From: Actinomycetota bacterium
GTDB taxonomy: Bacteria; Actinomycetota; Actinomycetes; Actinomycetales; Microbacteriaceae
DNA length: 5,353 bases
Reading direction: 5' to 3'
Assembly (NCBI GenBank): GCA_016870695.1
Contig: VGAV01000194.1
Location: 1 to 5,353 of the forward strand
Part shown: in pieces, positions 1 through 5,353 of the stretch
Layout: each line of letters starts with the position of its first letter
Numbering within the stretch: position 1 is the stretch's first letter
Translations under genes and position numbers: made by a program
Notes under the pieces: generated by a model
Seen by the model: only the letters and a program-made list of their open reading frames with translations
Told to the model about the DNA's origin: nothing
Databases searched by the model: none

Positions 1-356
1 TTCTCCGCGCTCTCCGCGGAGTCGACGCCGAGGGAAAGGCGAGTGGATGCCAGGACCGCCCGCACGCGGTCTGCCGACCGAGGGGTCATCCACAGGGGGT
101 AGGCGATGAACACGTCGTCGATGCCCGCGGCGGCGAACACCTCGGCCTCGCCGAGCGTCGCGACCGTGATGCCCACCGCCCCGAGCGCCACCTGCAGCCG
201 GGCGATCTCGGGGATCTTGTGCGTCTTCGCGTGCGGACGGAGGGCGATGTCCTTCCCCGCGAGCGCGGTCTGCATCCCGGAGAGGTTCCGCTGGAGGATG
301 TCGCGGTCGATGAGCAGGCTCGGCGTCTCGAGATCGGACACGGGCGAGTGCTGCAT
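1..356 (-). CDS. D-threonine aldolase / D-serine dehydratase family PLP enzyme (N-terminal part, cut by window edge)
   Basis: The first 118 residues of a fold-type III pyridoxal-phosphate enzyme; the rest lies beyond the left edge. The start reads MQHSPVSDLETPSLLIDRDI, the usual opening of the DSD1/low-specificity D-threonine aldolase family ('DTPxLlvD'). Residues 40-47 are RPHAKTHK, the family's PLP-lysine motif, so Lys44 should carry the Schiff base. A beta/alpha-barrel pattern follows (GITVATLGEAE 62-72, then DDVFIAYPLW 80-89). Family members cleave D-threonine or other D-3-hydroxy amino acids to glycine and an aldehyde, or dehydrate D-serine, with PLP and usually a divalent metal. The metal-binding C-terminal region is outside the window, so the exact reaction cannot be decided. 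The ATG at 356 has a GGAG at 365-368 with an 8-nt spacer. It follows the glycosyltransferase gene by 72 nt on the same strand. Co-transcription is possible, but no functional link to the surface genes is evident. Confidence 0.85.
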   Translation of the reverse strand, partial: MQHSPVSDLETPSLLIDRDILQRNLSGMQTALAGKDIALRPHAKTHKIPEIARLQVALGAVGITVATLGEAEVFAAAGIDDVFIAYPLWMTPRSADRVRAVLASTRLSLGVDSAESAE

Positions 357-364
357 GATGTCGG

Positions 365-368
365 CTCC
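365..368 (-). promoter_or_regulatory. Ribosome binding site of the PLP enzyme gene
   Basis: GGAG (in context GAGCGGAG) lies 8 nt before the ATG at 356 on the minus strand. It supports that start over any later one. The 72-nt gap that contains it shows no convincing promoter hexamers. Confidence 0.5.
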
Positions 369-428
369 GCTCGGTGGGGTGAGGCCTGCTCCGCAGACCG
401 GCGGCGCCGATCGGGGTCGATGACGATG

Positions 429-1214
429 CTAGGACGGCAGTGCGACCCTCCGCGTGTGCGCGCGCACGGACGGCAGGCGCCGGCCGGTCGTGAGCATCGT
501 GCGGAGGCCGGTCAGGCGTCGGCGCACCGCCCACCGCGTGACATTCGCGAGCGACTCGCGGACGATTGCCCCGCTCATCTTGCTCACCCCGCGCTCGCGC
601 TCCACGAAGGTGATCGGCACCTCCGAGACGCGCAGGCCGCGCTGCAGCGCGCGCCACAGCAGGTCGAGCTGGAAGCAGTAGCCCTGGGAGGCGACGTCGT
701 CGACCCCGATCGCGTCGAGGGCGTCGGCGCGGAAGACCCGGTAGCCCCCCGTCGCGTCGCGGACGTCGATTCCGAGGGCGAGACGCGCGTAGAGGTTGCC
801 GCCGCGGCTGAGCAGCCGTCGGTGCAGCGGCCAGTTCCGCACCCGGCCGCCGGGGATCCAGCGCGAACCGAGCACGACGTCGGCGGTCGGCGTCTCGGCC
901 AGCAGGGCCGGGAGCGCCTCCGGCTGGTGGGAGCCGTCGGCATCCATCTCGACCAGGTAGGCGTAGCCGTGGGCACGCCCCCAGGCGAAGCCGTCGAGGT
1001 ACGCGCGGCCGAGACCGTCCTTGCCCGACCGGTGCAGGACGTGGACCGCCTCGTGCCGGAGCGCCAGCCGGTCGGCGAGCTCACCGGTCCCGTCGGGCGA
1101 GCCGTCGTCGACGACGAGGACATCGGTGCCGCCGACGGCGAGGACGCGGTCGACGATCGGGCCGAGGTTCTCGATCTCGTTATAGGTGGGGATGATGGTG
1201 AGGACCGGGGTCAT
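429..1214 (-). CDS. Polyprenol monophosphomannose synthase-like GT2 glycosyltransferase (Ppm1/DPM1-like)
   Basis: A 261-residue GT-A fold glycosyltransferase of family GT2. Enzymes of this type move a sugar, usually mannose from GDP-mannose, onto polyprenyl phosphate at the inner face of the membrane, making the lipid-linked donor used by GT-C enzymes outside. Visible motifs, in order: PTYNE (9-13), VVDDGSPDGT (34-43, nucleotide-binding Asp pair), the metal-binding DADGSHQ (91-97, DxD), GSRW (116-119), SRGGN (136-140), TGGYRVFR (155-162) and the C-terminal FVERERGVSKMS (213-224), all typical of dolichol/polyprenol-phosphate-mannose synthases. There is no transmembrane helix and no fused Lnt-like acyltransferase domain, unlike mycobacterial Ppm1. 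The tail (about 230-258) is rich in Arg, which may help membrane contact. The open frame runs further upstream to 1856, but that part is a shadow of the preceding gene; the ATG at 1214 has AGGAG just before it and begins the conserved 'TIIPTYNE' strand. The gene lies 29 nt after the GH8-sortase gene. Sugar specificity (mannose or glucose) cannot be read from sequence. Confidence 0.9.
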   Translation of the reverse strand: MTPVLTIIPTYNEIENLGPIVDRVLAVGGTDVLVVDDGSPDGTGELADRLALRHEAVHVLHRSGKDGLGRAYLDGFAWGRAHGYAYLVEMDADGSHQPEALPALLAETPTADVVLGSRWIPGGRVRNWPLHRRLLSRGGNLYARLALGIDVRDATGGYRVFRADALDAIGVDDVASQGYCFQLDLLWRALQRGLRVSEVPITFVERERGVSKMSGAIVRESLANVTRWAVRRRLTGLRTMLTTGRRLPSVRAHTRRVALPS

Positions 1215-1218
1215 GTCT

Positions 1219-1223
1219 CTCCT
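1219..1223 (-). promoter_or_regulatory. Ribosome binding site of the Ppm-like gene
   Basis: AGGAG (extended AGGAGAG) sits in the 29-nt gap after the GH8-sortase stop, 4 nt before the ATG at 1214. It decides the start and rules out the long upstream extension of this frame to 1856. Confidence 0.65.
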
Positions 1224-1243
1224 GAGGCGTCGAGGGGCGGATG

Positions 1244-2878
1244 TCAGGCTGCGACGGCCGTCACGACGACGTTGTCGACGTAGTGGCCCGTCTCGGGATC
1301 CCAGGCGCCCGCGCACGTGACGATGCGCAGCTCCGGGGTCGGGACGGGGGCGTAGATGGATGCCGTGGGGAAGGTGTCCTTCTCGACGGTCTGGAGTCCC
1401 GTCACGACGAAGTCCGCCGTCGTGCCGTCGCTGCGCCGGACCGACACGGTGTCGCCGGCGGTCAGCTTCGGCAGGTCGAAGAACACGGCGGGGCCCGTGG
1501 GGGAGTCGACGTGCGCGGCGATGACCGCCGGACCCACCTCCCCGGGGAGGACGCCGCCCTCGTACCAGCCGACGGCGTCGAAGTCGGTGGGCGCCTCGAT
1601 CCAGCCGTCCGCCCCGCGGTCCAGCCCGATGAGGTCGGACTCGACGCCGATGGCGGGGATCGAGAGGTGGACGGGTGTCGCCGTGGAGGCCGGGGCCGCC
1701 GCGACCGGGTCCTGGAAGCCGGAGGCGGCGCCCGTGCCGGAGGCGCTGCCCGTGCCGGAGTCGGCCCCCGCCGGCGCGGCGGAGCCGGACTCCTCGAGCG
1801 GGGGGCAGCCGGCGAGGACGTCGTCCGTCAGCATCGCCGTCGCCAGGGCGTTCCACGCGTCGCCGTAGTAGGTGGGCGTGGATGCCGAGGTGTCGGACAT
1901 CCGCTGCAGGTCGGCCTCGGCGGCATCCCTGTCCCCGTCAGCTGCGGAGGACGCCGCCCGGGCGGCGTACGCGATCGCGTGCTGGTCGCTCGTGACCGCG
2001 CCCGCGCCGGAGTCGAGCTCCGCGGCGAGGGTGTCGTCCGCGGGGAGCGCGGCGGCGATGCGCCCCGCCAGCGCCCGGTCCGCGGGCTCGCACGACTCGG
2101 CGAAGCGGATCGGGGTGCGCGTGGCGTCGTAGCCGTAGCCCGGCTCGCCCTGGCCGTCGGCGGCGCCGGCGATCGCGACGGTCCCGTCGGCCGCCACCGT
2201 CGCCCAGTTCGTCGGCAGGGGGTTCGCGTCGAGCAGGGCCGAGGTCACGGCCCGGCTGCCCTCGGCCAGCTCCTCCCACCGCGGATCGTCCGAGGCCTCG
2301 GACAGCACCGCGTAGGCGGCCGGCGAGGCGTAAGAGGGGTTGTAGGCGTGGGGCGACGACGTGGCCCACGGACCGGGCAGCAGGATCCGCCCGACAGCGG
2401 TCTCGGCCGTCATGTCGTCGAGCAGCGCCTCTCCGAGCGCGATGCCCTCGGTGCGCAGGTCGTCGCGGCCGAACGCGTCCCCCGCGAGCACGAGGGCACG
2501 GGCGGCATCCAGGTCCGCGTCGGAGGCCGGCTGCTCGTCGACGACCGCGCCGTCCTCCCACCGCCACGCGAGCAGCAGGTCGTCGCGCTGCAGGTTCTCG
2601 GTGGTCCACGACCAGATGCGGTCGAACTGCTCCTCGTCGCCGGCCGCCAGGGCGAGGAGCAGGCCGTACGCCTGCCCCTCGCTGACGGTGTCGCCGCCCT
2701 GGTCGGTGCGCACGACCCGTCCGTCGTCCACATAGGTCGACAGGAACGCGGATGCCGTCTCGACGGTGCGGTCGGGACCCTCCGTGTCCGGCTCGGCCGG
2801 TCCGGCACAGGCGGTCAGGGTGAGCGCGACGGCGACGGCGGCCGCGCCCGCGGAGAGGACGGTGCGGATGCCGGTCAC
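1244..2878 (-). CDS. Lipoprotein fusing a GH8 glycoside hydrolase to a C-terminal class F-like sortase
   Basis: A 544-residue exported two-domain enzyme. A signal sequence ends in the lipobox LTAC (21-24), so Cys24 should be lipidated and hold the protein outside on the membrane. Residues about 37-360 are a GH8 hydrolase resembling BcsZ/bacterial endoglucanases: VSEGQAYGLLLAL (65-77; Glu67 aligns with the general acid), ASDADLDAARAL (118-129), ILLPGP (165-170), NPSYASPAAY (180-189), GYDATRTPIRF (249-259; Asp251 aligns with the catalytic Asp of BcsZ) and YYGDAWNALA (338-347). GH8 enzymes cleave beta-1,4-linked glycans such as cellulose, chitosan or xylan; the substrate here is unknown. Residues 362-400 are a Ser/Gly/Ala/Pro linker. 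Residues 401-544 are a sortase: SIPAIGV (406-412), PAVIAAHVDS (450-459; catalytic His456), AVFFDLPKL (464-472) and ELRIVTCAG (516-524; catalytic Cys522). There is no Arg after Cys522. The only other cysteines, 263 and 358, may pair. The start is GTG, overlapping the DUF4397 stop by 4 nt, with GAAGGG 6 nt upstream. The domain calls are firm; the joint function is inferred. Confidence 0.9.
   Translation of the reverse strand: MTGIRTVLSAGAAAVAVALTLTACAGPAEPDTEGPDRTVETASAFLSTYVDDGRVVRTDQGGDTVSEGQAYGLLLALAAGDEEQFDRIWSWTTENLQRDDLLLAWRWEDGAVVDEQPASDADLDAARALVLAGDAFGRDDLRTEGIALGEALLDDMTAETAVGRILLPGPWATSSPHAYNPSYASPAAYAVLSEASDDPRWEELAEGSRAVTSALLDANPLPTNWATVAADGTVAIAGAADGQGEPGYGYDATRTPIRFAESCEPADRALAGRIAAALPADDTLAAELDSGAGAVTSDQHAIAYAARAASSAADGDRDAAEADLQRMSDTSASTPTYYGDAWNALATAMLTDDVLAGCPPLEESGSAAPAGADSGTGSASGTGAASGFQDPVAAAPASTATPVHLSIPAIGVESDLIGLDRGADGWIEAPTDFDAVGWYEGGVLPGEVGPAVIAAHVDSPTGPAVFFDLPKLTAGDTVSVRRSDGTTADFVVTGLQTVEKDTFPTASIYAPVPTPELRIVTCAGAWDPETGHYVDNVVVTAVAA
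1719..1763 (-). repeat. 18-bp tandem repeat encoding the inter-domain linker
   Basis: Two adjacent 18-bp units, at 1719-1736 and 1737-1754, match at 16 of 18 positions and are followed by a partial third copy from 1755. They encode a six-residue period, SGTGSA-SGTGAA-SG (residues about 374-387), in the flexible linker between the GH8 and sortase domains. Copy number may vary between strains, changing the distance between the two domains without breaking the frame. Confidence 0.6.
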
Positions 2879-3774
2879 GCGGTGCCCTTCGCCGCCCGAC
2901 GACGGAGCGCCGCCACCGCGACGAGCAGGCCGCCGAGCAGAGCCGCCGCGCCCACGACGGCACCAGGGGCGACCTCGGACGACGCGGCCGTCCCGCCGCC
3001 GCCGGTGTGGATGCCGCCGACGGGCATGTCGGCGAGGGTGGCCGAGTCGGTGACGGCGCGCGCGGTCAGCGCCCCCGCGGCGTCATCGAGCACGAAGAGG
3101 GTCGAGACCGATCCAGCGGGGAGGTCGACGGCGGAGGAGCCGCTCTCGTTGGCGCCGGTCAGCTCGAGGTCCCACGAACCGGCGGGCACGGCGGCGTAGT
3201 CGGTGGCGGTCCCGGTGGGGACGTCACGCGCGATCGCGCGGCCCTCCGCGGTGTCCACGTCGACGGTCGGCTCGACCGTGGAGGCCTGGACCACGCGCAC
3301 GCGCGCCTGTCCCTCGTCGGGGGCGGAGAGGTCGTCCTCGAAGACCGTCGTGCGCAGCTCGGCGTTGCGGCCGTAGGCGGCGACCGTGACCGGCTCGCCC
3401 TCCGCGACGTCGATCGACTGCTGCACGACGGGCTCGGCGTCGTCGGCGGCGTCGGAGGGGACCATCGACACGACGTACGTGCCCTCCGCGAGGGGGATGT
3501 AGTCGCTGACGGCGCCGTAGGCGACGTCGTCCAGCGCGTACACGACGGCGCCGCCCGAGAGCGCCGTCATCTGCACGTCGACCGACTTGGTGTCGGGGGA
3601 CAGGTGCGCCACGCGCGCCCATCCGCCCGGAGCCGCCGAGGCGGCCGATGCCGCGGGGGCGAGGGCGACGCCGAGGGCCATCGGCATCACGGCCGCGGCC
3701 GCGAGCGCGAGGCCGCGCAGGGCGCGCCGGGGTGCGCGGGTCGAGGAGCGGGGGGTCTGAGTCATGCGGGTCAT
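2875..3774 (-). CDS. DUF4397 domain surface protein with sortase-substrate-like C-terminus
   Basis: A 299-residue exported protein with no known catalytic role. An N-terminal signal peptide has a basic region (RAPRRALR, 13-20), a hydrophobic stretch (about 21-40) and a likely AxA-type cleavage site near residues 44-47 (ASAASA). Two DUF4397 beta-rich repeats follow: one begins ARVAHLSPDTKSVDV (53-67) and runs to about 135; the second begins ARVRVVQAS (157-165) and runs to about 231. Both carry the 'VxxLxxGxY/W' pattern of the family (IPLAEGTYVV 93-102; AAVPAGSWDL 194-203). The end has a Gly-rich motif MPVGGIHTGGGG (250-261), a transmembrane helix (about 270-290) and an RRR tail, the layout of cell-wall sorting signals but without a standard LPXTG. 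The next gene encodes a sortase, which fits an enzyme-substrate pair. The ATG at 3774 is chosen because AAAGGA ends 6 nt upstream; the frame stays open to 5289, but that extension is a shadow of the glycosyltransferase. A second ATG at 3765 is less well placed. Confidence 0.88.
   Translation of the reverse strand: MTRMTQTPRSSTRAPRRALRGLALAAAAVMPMALGVALAPAASAASAAPGGWARVAHLSPDTKSVDVQMTALSGGAVVYALDDVAYGAVSDYIPLAEGTYVVSMVPSDAADDAEPVVQQSIDVAEGEPVTVAAYGRNAELRTTVFEDDLSAPDEGQARVRVVQASTVEPTVDVDTAEGRAIARDVPTGTATDYAAVPAGSWDLELTGANESGSSAVDLPAGSVSTLFVLDDAAGALTARAVTDSATLADMPVGGIHTGGGGTAASSEVAPGAVVGAAALLGGLLVAVAALRRRAAKGTA
2885..2890 (-). promoter_or_regulatory. Ribosome binding site inside the end of the DUF4397 gene, for the GH8-sortase GTG start
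   Basis: GAAGGG lies 6 nt before the GTG at 2878, within the last codons of the DUF4397 gene. The GTG overlaps that gene's TGA (shared GTGA, 2875-2878). This suggests coupled translation of the two proteins. Confidence 0.55.
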
Positions 3775-3780
3775 GAAGGG

Positions 3781-3786
3781 TCCTTT
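3781..3786 (-). promoter_or_regulatory. Ribosome binding site of the DUF4397 gene
   Basis: AAAGGA on the minus strand, 6 nt before the ATG at 3774. It would be 15 nt from the alternative ATG at 3765, so it favours the longer form. Confidence 0.65.
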
Positions 3787-3821
3787 CGTCGGGGGGAGGA
3801 GAGTCGTCCGGGGGGACGGGG

Positions 3822-5353
3822 TCACAAGGTCGGACGCGGCAGGAGGTCGGTCGGCTCGTCGGGGGAGAACGTGACCACCACTCCGGCATCGCCGCGCTCG
3901 ACCGAGACGGGGCGGAGGCGGCCGGTCAGCGACTCGTAGAACCGCACCACCTCGTCCGCGCCCGCGGCGGTGCCGCGTGCGTCCTGACCGTCGAAGGCGC
4001 TGATGACGAGCTGACGGTGCACGCCCGAGGGGTCGCCGTCGAGCTGGTCGATCGCGGCGACGTCGATGCGTCCGACCGCCGAGAGCTGACCGAGGGTCAC
4101 CAGGATGCGGCCGTCGACGACGCCGGAGGTCAGCAGGTCCTGCTCGGCGCCGGGGAGTCCGATGCCGGGGTTCTGCAGCAGCTGCTGTCCGGCCACCGAC
4201 CGGGCGGTGTAGAGCCCCTCGTCCGCAGCCTGGGCGAGCGCGGCCTGCTCCCGATCGATCAGACGCACGTCGACCTGCTGCGCCCCCTCGCCGAAGGACG
4301 CCACGACCACGCTGTTCTCGATCGCCTGGCGGACGGTCGGGAACTCGGTGGGGAACGTGCGCATCGAGTCCGTCGTGATGACGTAGTCGTAGTCCCGCCA
4401 GCCGTCGGGAGCGAGCTCCTGTACGTCGGGGTCGGTGTCGGCCTTGTAGTACCAGACGACGTCCTCGCGGGTGAAGCCCGCGTCGACCAGGTCCACCCAC
4501 ATGGCGTCGTCGACGAGCATGCGCGCGTCGCCCGGGGCGTTCTGCGTCATCCACGCCTCCGCGTCGCGCAGCGGCCGGTCGAGGTCGGCGAGGAGGAACC
4601 CGCGCAGCTGCGCGGCCCACAGCGGACCCGCGGCGACGAGCGCGACGAGCAGGCCGGACGCGACCGCGACCCCGCCGAACCGGCGCAGCGTCGCCCGTGA
4701 CCGCAGCGACTCGACGGCGACCTGTCCCATCCCCGCCACGACGACGGCGGCGAACGGGATCAGCATGATGACGTACGGCACCGGGAGGTAGCCGCCGCGG
4801 AACATGAACGCCGTCAGCGCGAGCAGGGCGATCGCCCAGGGCCGGAGGCGACGGACGAACAGCGCGGCCACGGCCGCCGCGAGCGCGGTCACGATGAGCG
4901 CCGCGTCCAGCTGCCACCACAGGCCGACGGTCCGGGACATGAGGCTCTCGGGGTCGAACAGAGACCCGCTGCCCTCGCGGGACGCCAGCTGGAAGGCCAG
5001 CCCGTCCCACAGGCTCACGCGGCCGTCGGCCGGCATGACCTCGCCCTTGACCACGGCGAACGCGACGTAGGTGAGGCCGATGAGCCCCAGCACCGCGGTC
5101 GCGACCGACAGCGTGTAACGGCGGGTCGTCTTGTCGGCGCCGCGCCACAGGAACCAGGCGAGCAGCGGCAGCGCGAGGAGGTACGTCTCCTTCGTCAGCA
5201 CGGCGATGCCGAAGGCGGCGGCGGCCCCGATGTAGCCGATGAGCTGCGCGCGCCGGCTCAAGGCCAGCAGCAGGGCGGCCAACAGCCACGCCGTCGCGAT
5301 GTTGTCGAGGTACACCTGACGGTGGAACTGCACCGCCAGCGGCGAGAGCAGGA
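3822..5353 (-). CDS. ArnT/GT39-like membrane glycosyltransferase with extracytoplasmic C-terminal domain (5' end outside window)
   Basis: The last 509 residues of a GT-C fold membrane glycosyltransferase; the N-terminus, with the first catalytic loop, lies beyond the right edge. Numbered from the first full codon, SPLAVQFHRQVYLDNIA (3-19) resembles the second periplasmic loop of ArnT/PMT-like enzymes, where a conserved Asp contributes to the active site (here probably Asp16). About seven or eight hydrophobic segments follow between residues 18 and 246, including GIAVLTKETYLLALPLLAW (48-66) and VPYVIMLIPFAAVVVAGMG (191-209). From about 250 to 509 there is a hydrophilic region that should lie outside the cell; it contains WMTQNAPGDARMLVDD (267-282) and DYDYVITT (320-327), a pattern common at the ends of GT39/GT83-type proteins. 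Such enzymes move a sugar from a polyprenyl-phosphate carrier onto a lipid, protein or polysaccharide; the acceptor is unknown. The Ppm-like enzyme three genes downstream could make the donor. It ends with TGA 47 nt before the DUF4397 gene. Confidence 0.82.
   Translation of the reverse strand, partial: LLSPLAVQFHRQVYLDNIATAWLLAALLLALSRRAQLIGYIGAAAAFGIAVLTKETYLLALPLLAWFLWRGADKTTRRYTLSVATAVLGLIGLTYVAFAVVKGEVMPADGRVSLWDGLAFQLASREGSGSLFDPESLMSRTVGLWWQLDAALIVTALAAAVAALFVRRLRPWAIALLALTAFMFRGGYLPVPYVIMLIPFAAVVVAGMGQVAVESLRSRATLRRFGGVAVASGLLVALVAAGPLWAAQLRGFLLADLDRPLRDAEAWMTQNAPGDARMLVDDAMWVDLVDAGFTREDVVWYYKADTDPDVQELAPDGWRDYDYVITTDSMRTFPTEFPTVRQAIENSVVVASFGEGAQQVDVRLIDREQAALAQAADEGLYTARSVAGQQLLQNPGIGLPGAEQDLLTSGVVDGRILVTLGQLSAVGRIDVAAIDQLDGDPSGVHRQLVISAFDGQDARGTAAGADEVVRFYESLTGRLRPVSVERGDAGVVVTFSPDEPTDLLPRPTL

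Noticed and set aside
357..428. Possible terminator or promoter between the Ppm-like and PLP enzyme genes
   Set aside because: There is no stable hairpin with a T-run. A TAGCAT resembling a -10 box on the minus strand (426-431) overlaps the stop codon and has no acceptable -35 hexamer.
1215..1856. N-terminal extension of the Ppm-like frame
   Set aside because: The extension is Arg/Gly-rich and lies over the sortase domain in another frame. The ATG at 1214 has a good ribosome binding site and starts at the conserved GT2 strand.
1938..2963. Minus-strand 341-codon frame overlapping the GH8 region
   Set aside because: It is an alternative frame of the GH8-sortase gene, made of Arg/Gly/Ala runs with no domain; the real frame carries all the GH8 motifs.
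1241..3199. Long plus-strand open frame (652 codons) and similar ones at 219-1283 and 4017-4700
   Set aside because: They are antisense to genes with clear domain motifs. Their translations are low-complexity Gly/Arg/Val/Ala-rich with no recognisable domain, as expected opposite very GC-rich genes.
3715..3736. Twin-arginine (Tat) motif in the DUF4397 signal peptide
   Set aside because: The RR at residues 16-17 is not followed by the Tat consensus hydrophobic pair at the right spacing, so an ordinary Sec signal is more likely.
3805..3818. Small inverted repeat (5-bp stem, 4-nt loop) between the GT39-like and DUF4397 genes
   Set aside because: It is too short and has no T-run. In a G/C homopolymer-rich gap such a stem is expected by chance, so it is not called a terminator or operator.
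3775..5289. N-terminal extension of the DUF4397 frame to give an 804-residue protein
   Set aside because: It overlaps the GT39-like gene in a shifted frame and is Arg-rich without motifs. The signal peptide and ribosome binding site place the start at 3774.

Overview
The window is very GC-rich and densely coded, with long spurious open frames on both strands. Every supported gene lies on the minus strand. Third codon positions that are almost always G or C, GTG starts, an actinobacterial-type class F sortase and a polyprenol-phosphate-mannose synthase-like enzyme all point to a high-GC actinobacterium. The overall style is most like Microbacteriaceae (Microbacterium and relatives), but that assignment rests on general resemblance, not on a marker gene.

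Read in the direction of transcription (right to left), the layout is as follows. (1) 5353-3822: the C-terminal part of a multi-spanning ArnT/GT39-like glycosyltransferase whose N-terminus lies outside the window, with a large extracytoplasmic C-terminal domain. (2) 3774-2875: an exported protein with two DUF4397 repeats, a Thr-Gly-containing Gly-rich motif, a C-terminal transmembrane helix and an Arg tail, so it looks like a cell-wall-sorted protein. (3) 2878-1244: a lipoprotein joining a GH8 glycoside hydrolase (BcsZ/endoglucanase-like) to a C-terminal class F-like sortase in one reading frame. (4) 1214-429: a GT2 polyprenol-phosphate sugar synthase (Ppm1/DPM1-like). (5) 356-1: the N-terminal third of a fold-type III PLP enzyme of the D-threonine aldolase/D-serine dehydratase family, running off the left edge.

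Genes 1 to 4 are tightly packed (gaps of 47, -4 and 29 nt) and are probably one operon. The parts fit a cell-surface glycan system. The GT2 enzyme would make a lipid-linked sugar donor inside the cell, and the GT39-like membrane enzyme would use such donors outside. The DUF4397 protein would be a wall-anchored surface protein. The lipoprotein would combine glycan cleavage with a transpeptidase that could anchor the DUF4397 protein. This joint model is inference; the domain identities are read from motifs.

The most unusual item is the GH8-sortase fusion. Both GH8 catalytic acids and the sortase His and Cys are present, but no arginine follows the sortase cysteine. The PLP enzyme follows after a 72-nt gap with no clear terminator or promoter and looks metabolically unrelated. 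No RNA genes, mobile elements or CRISPR arrays were seen, and no stretch over 300 bases lacks a gene.
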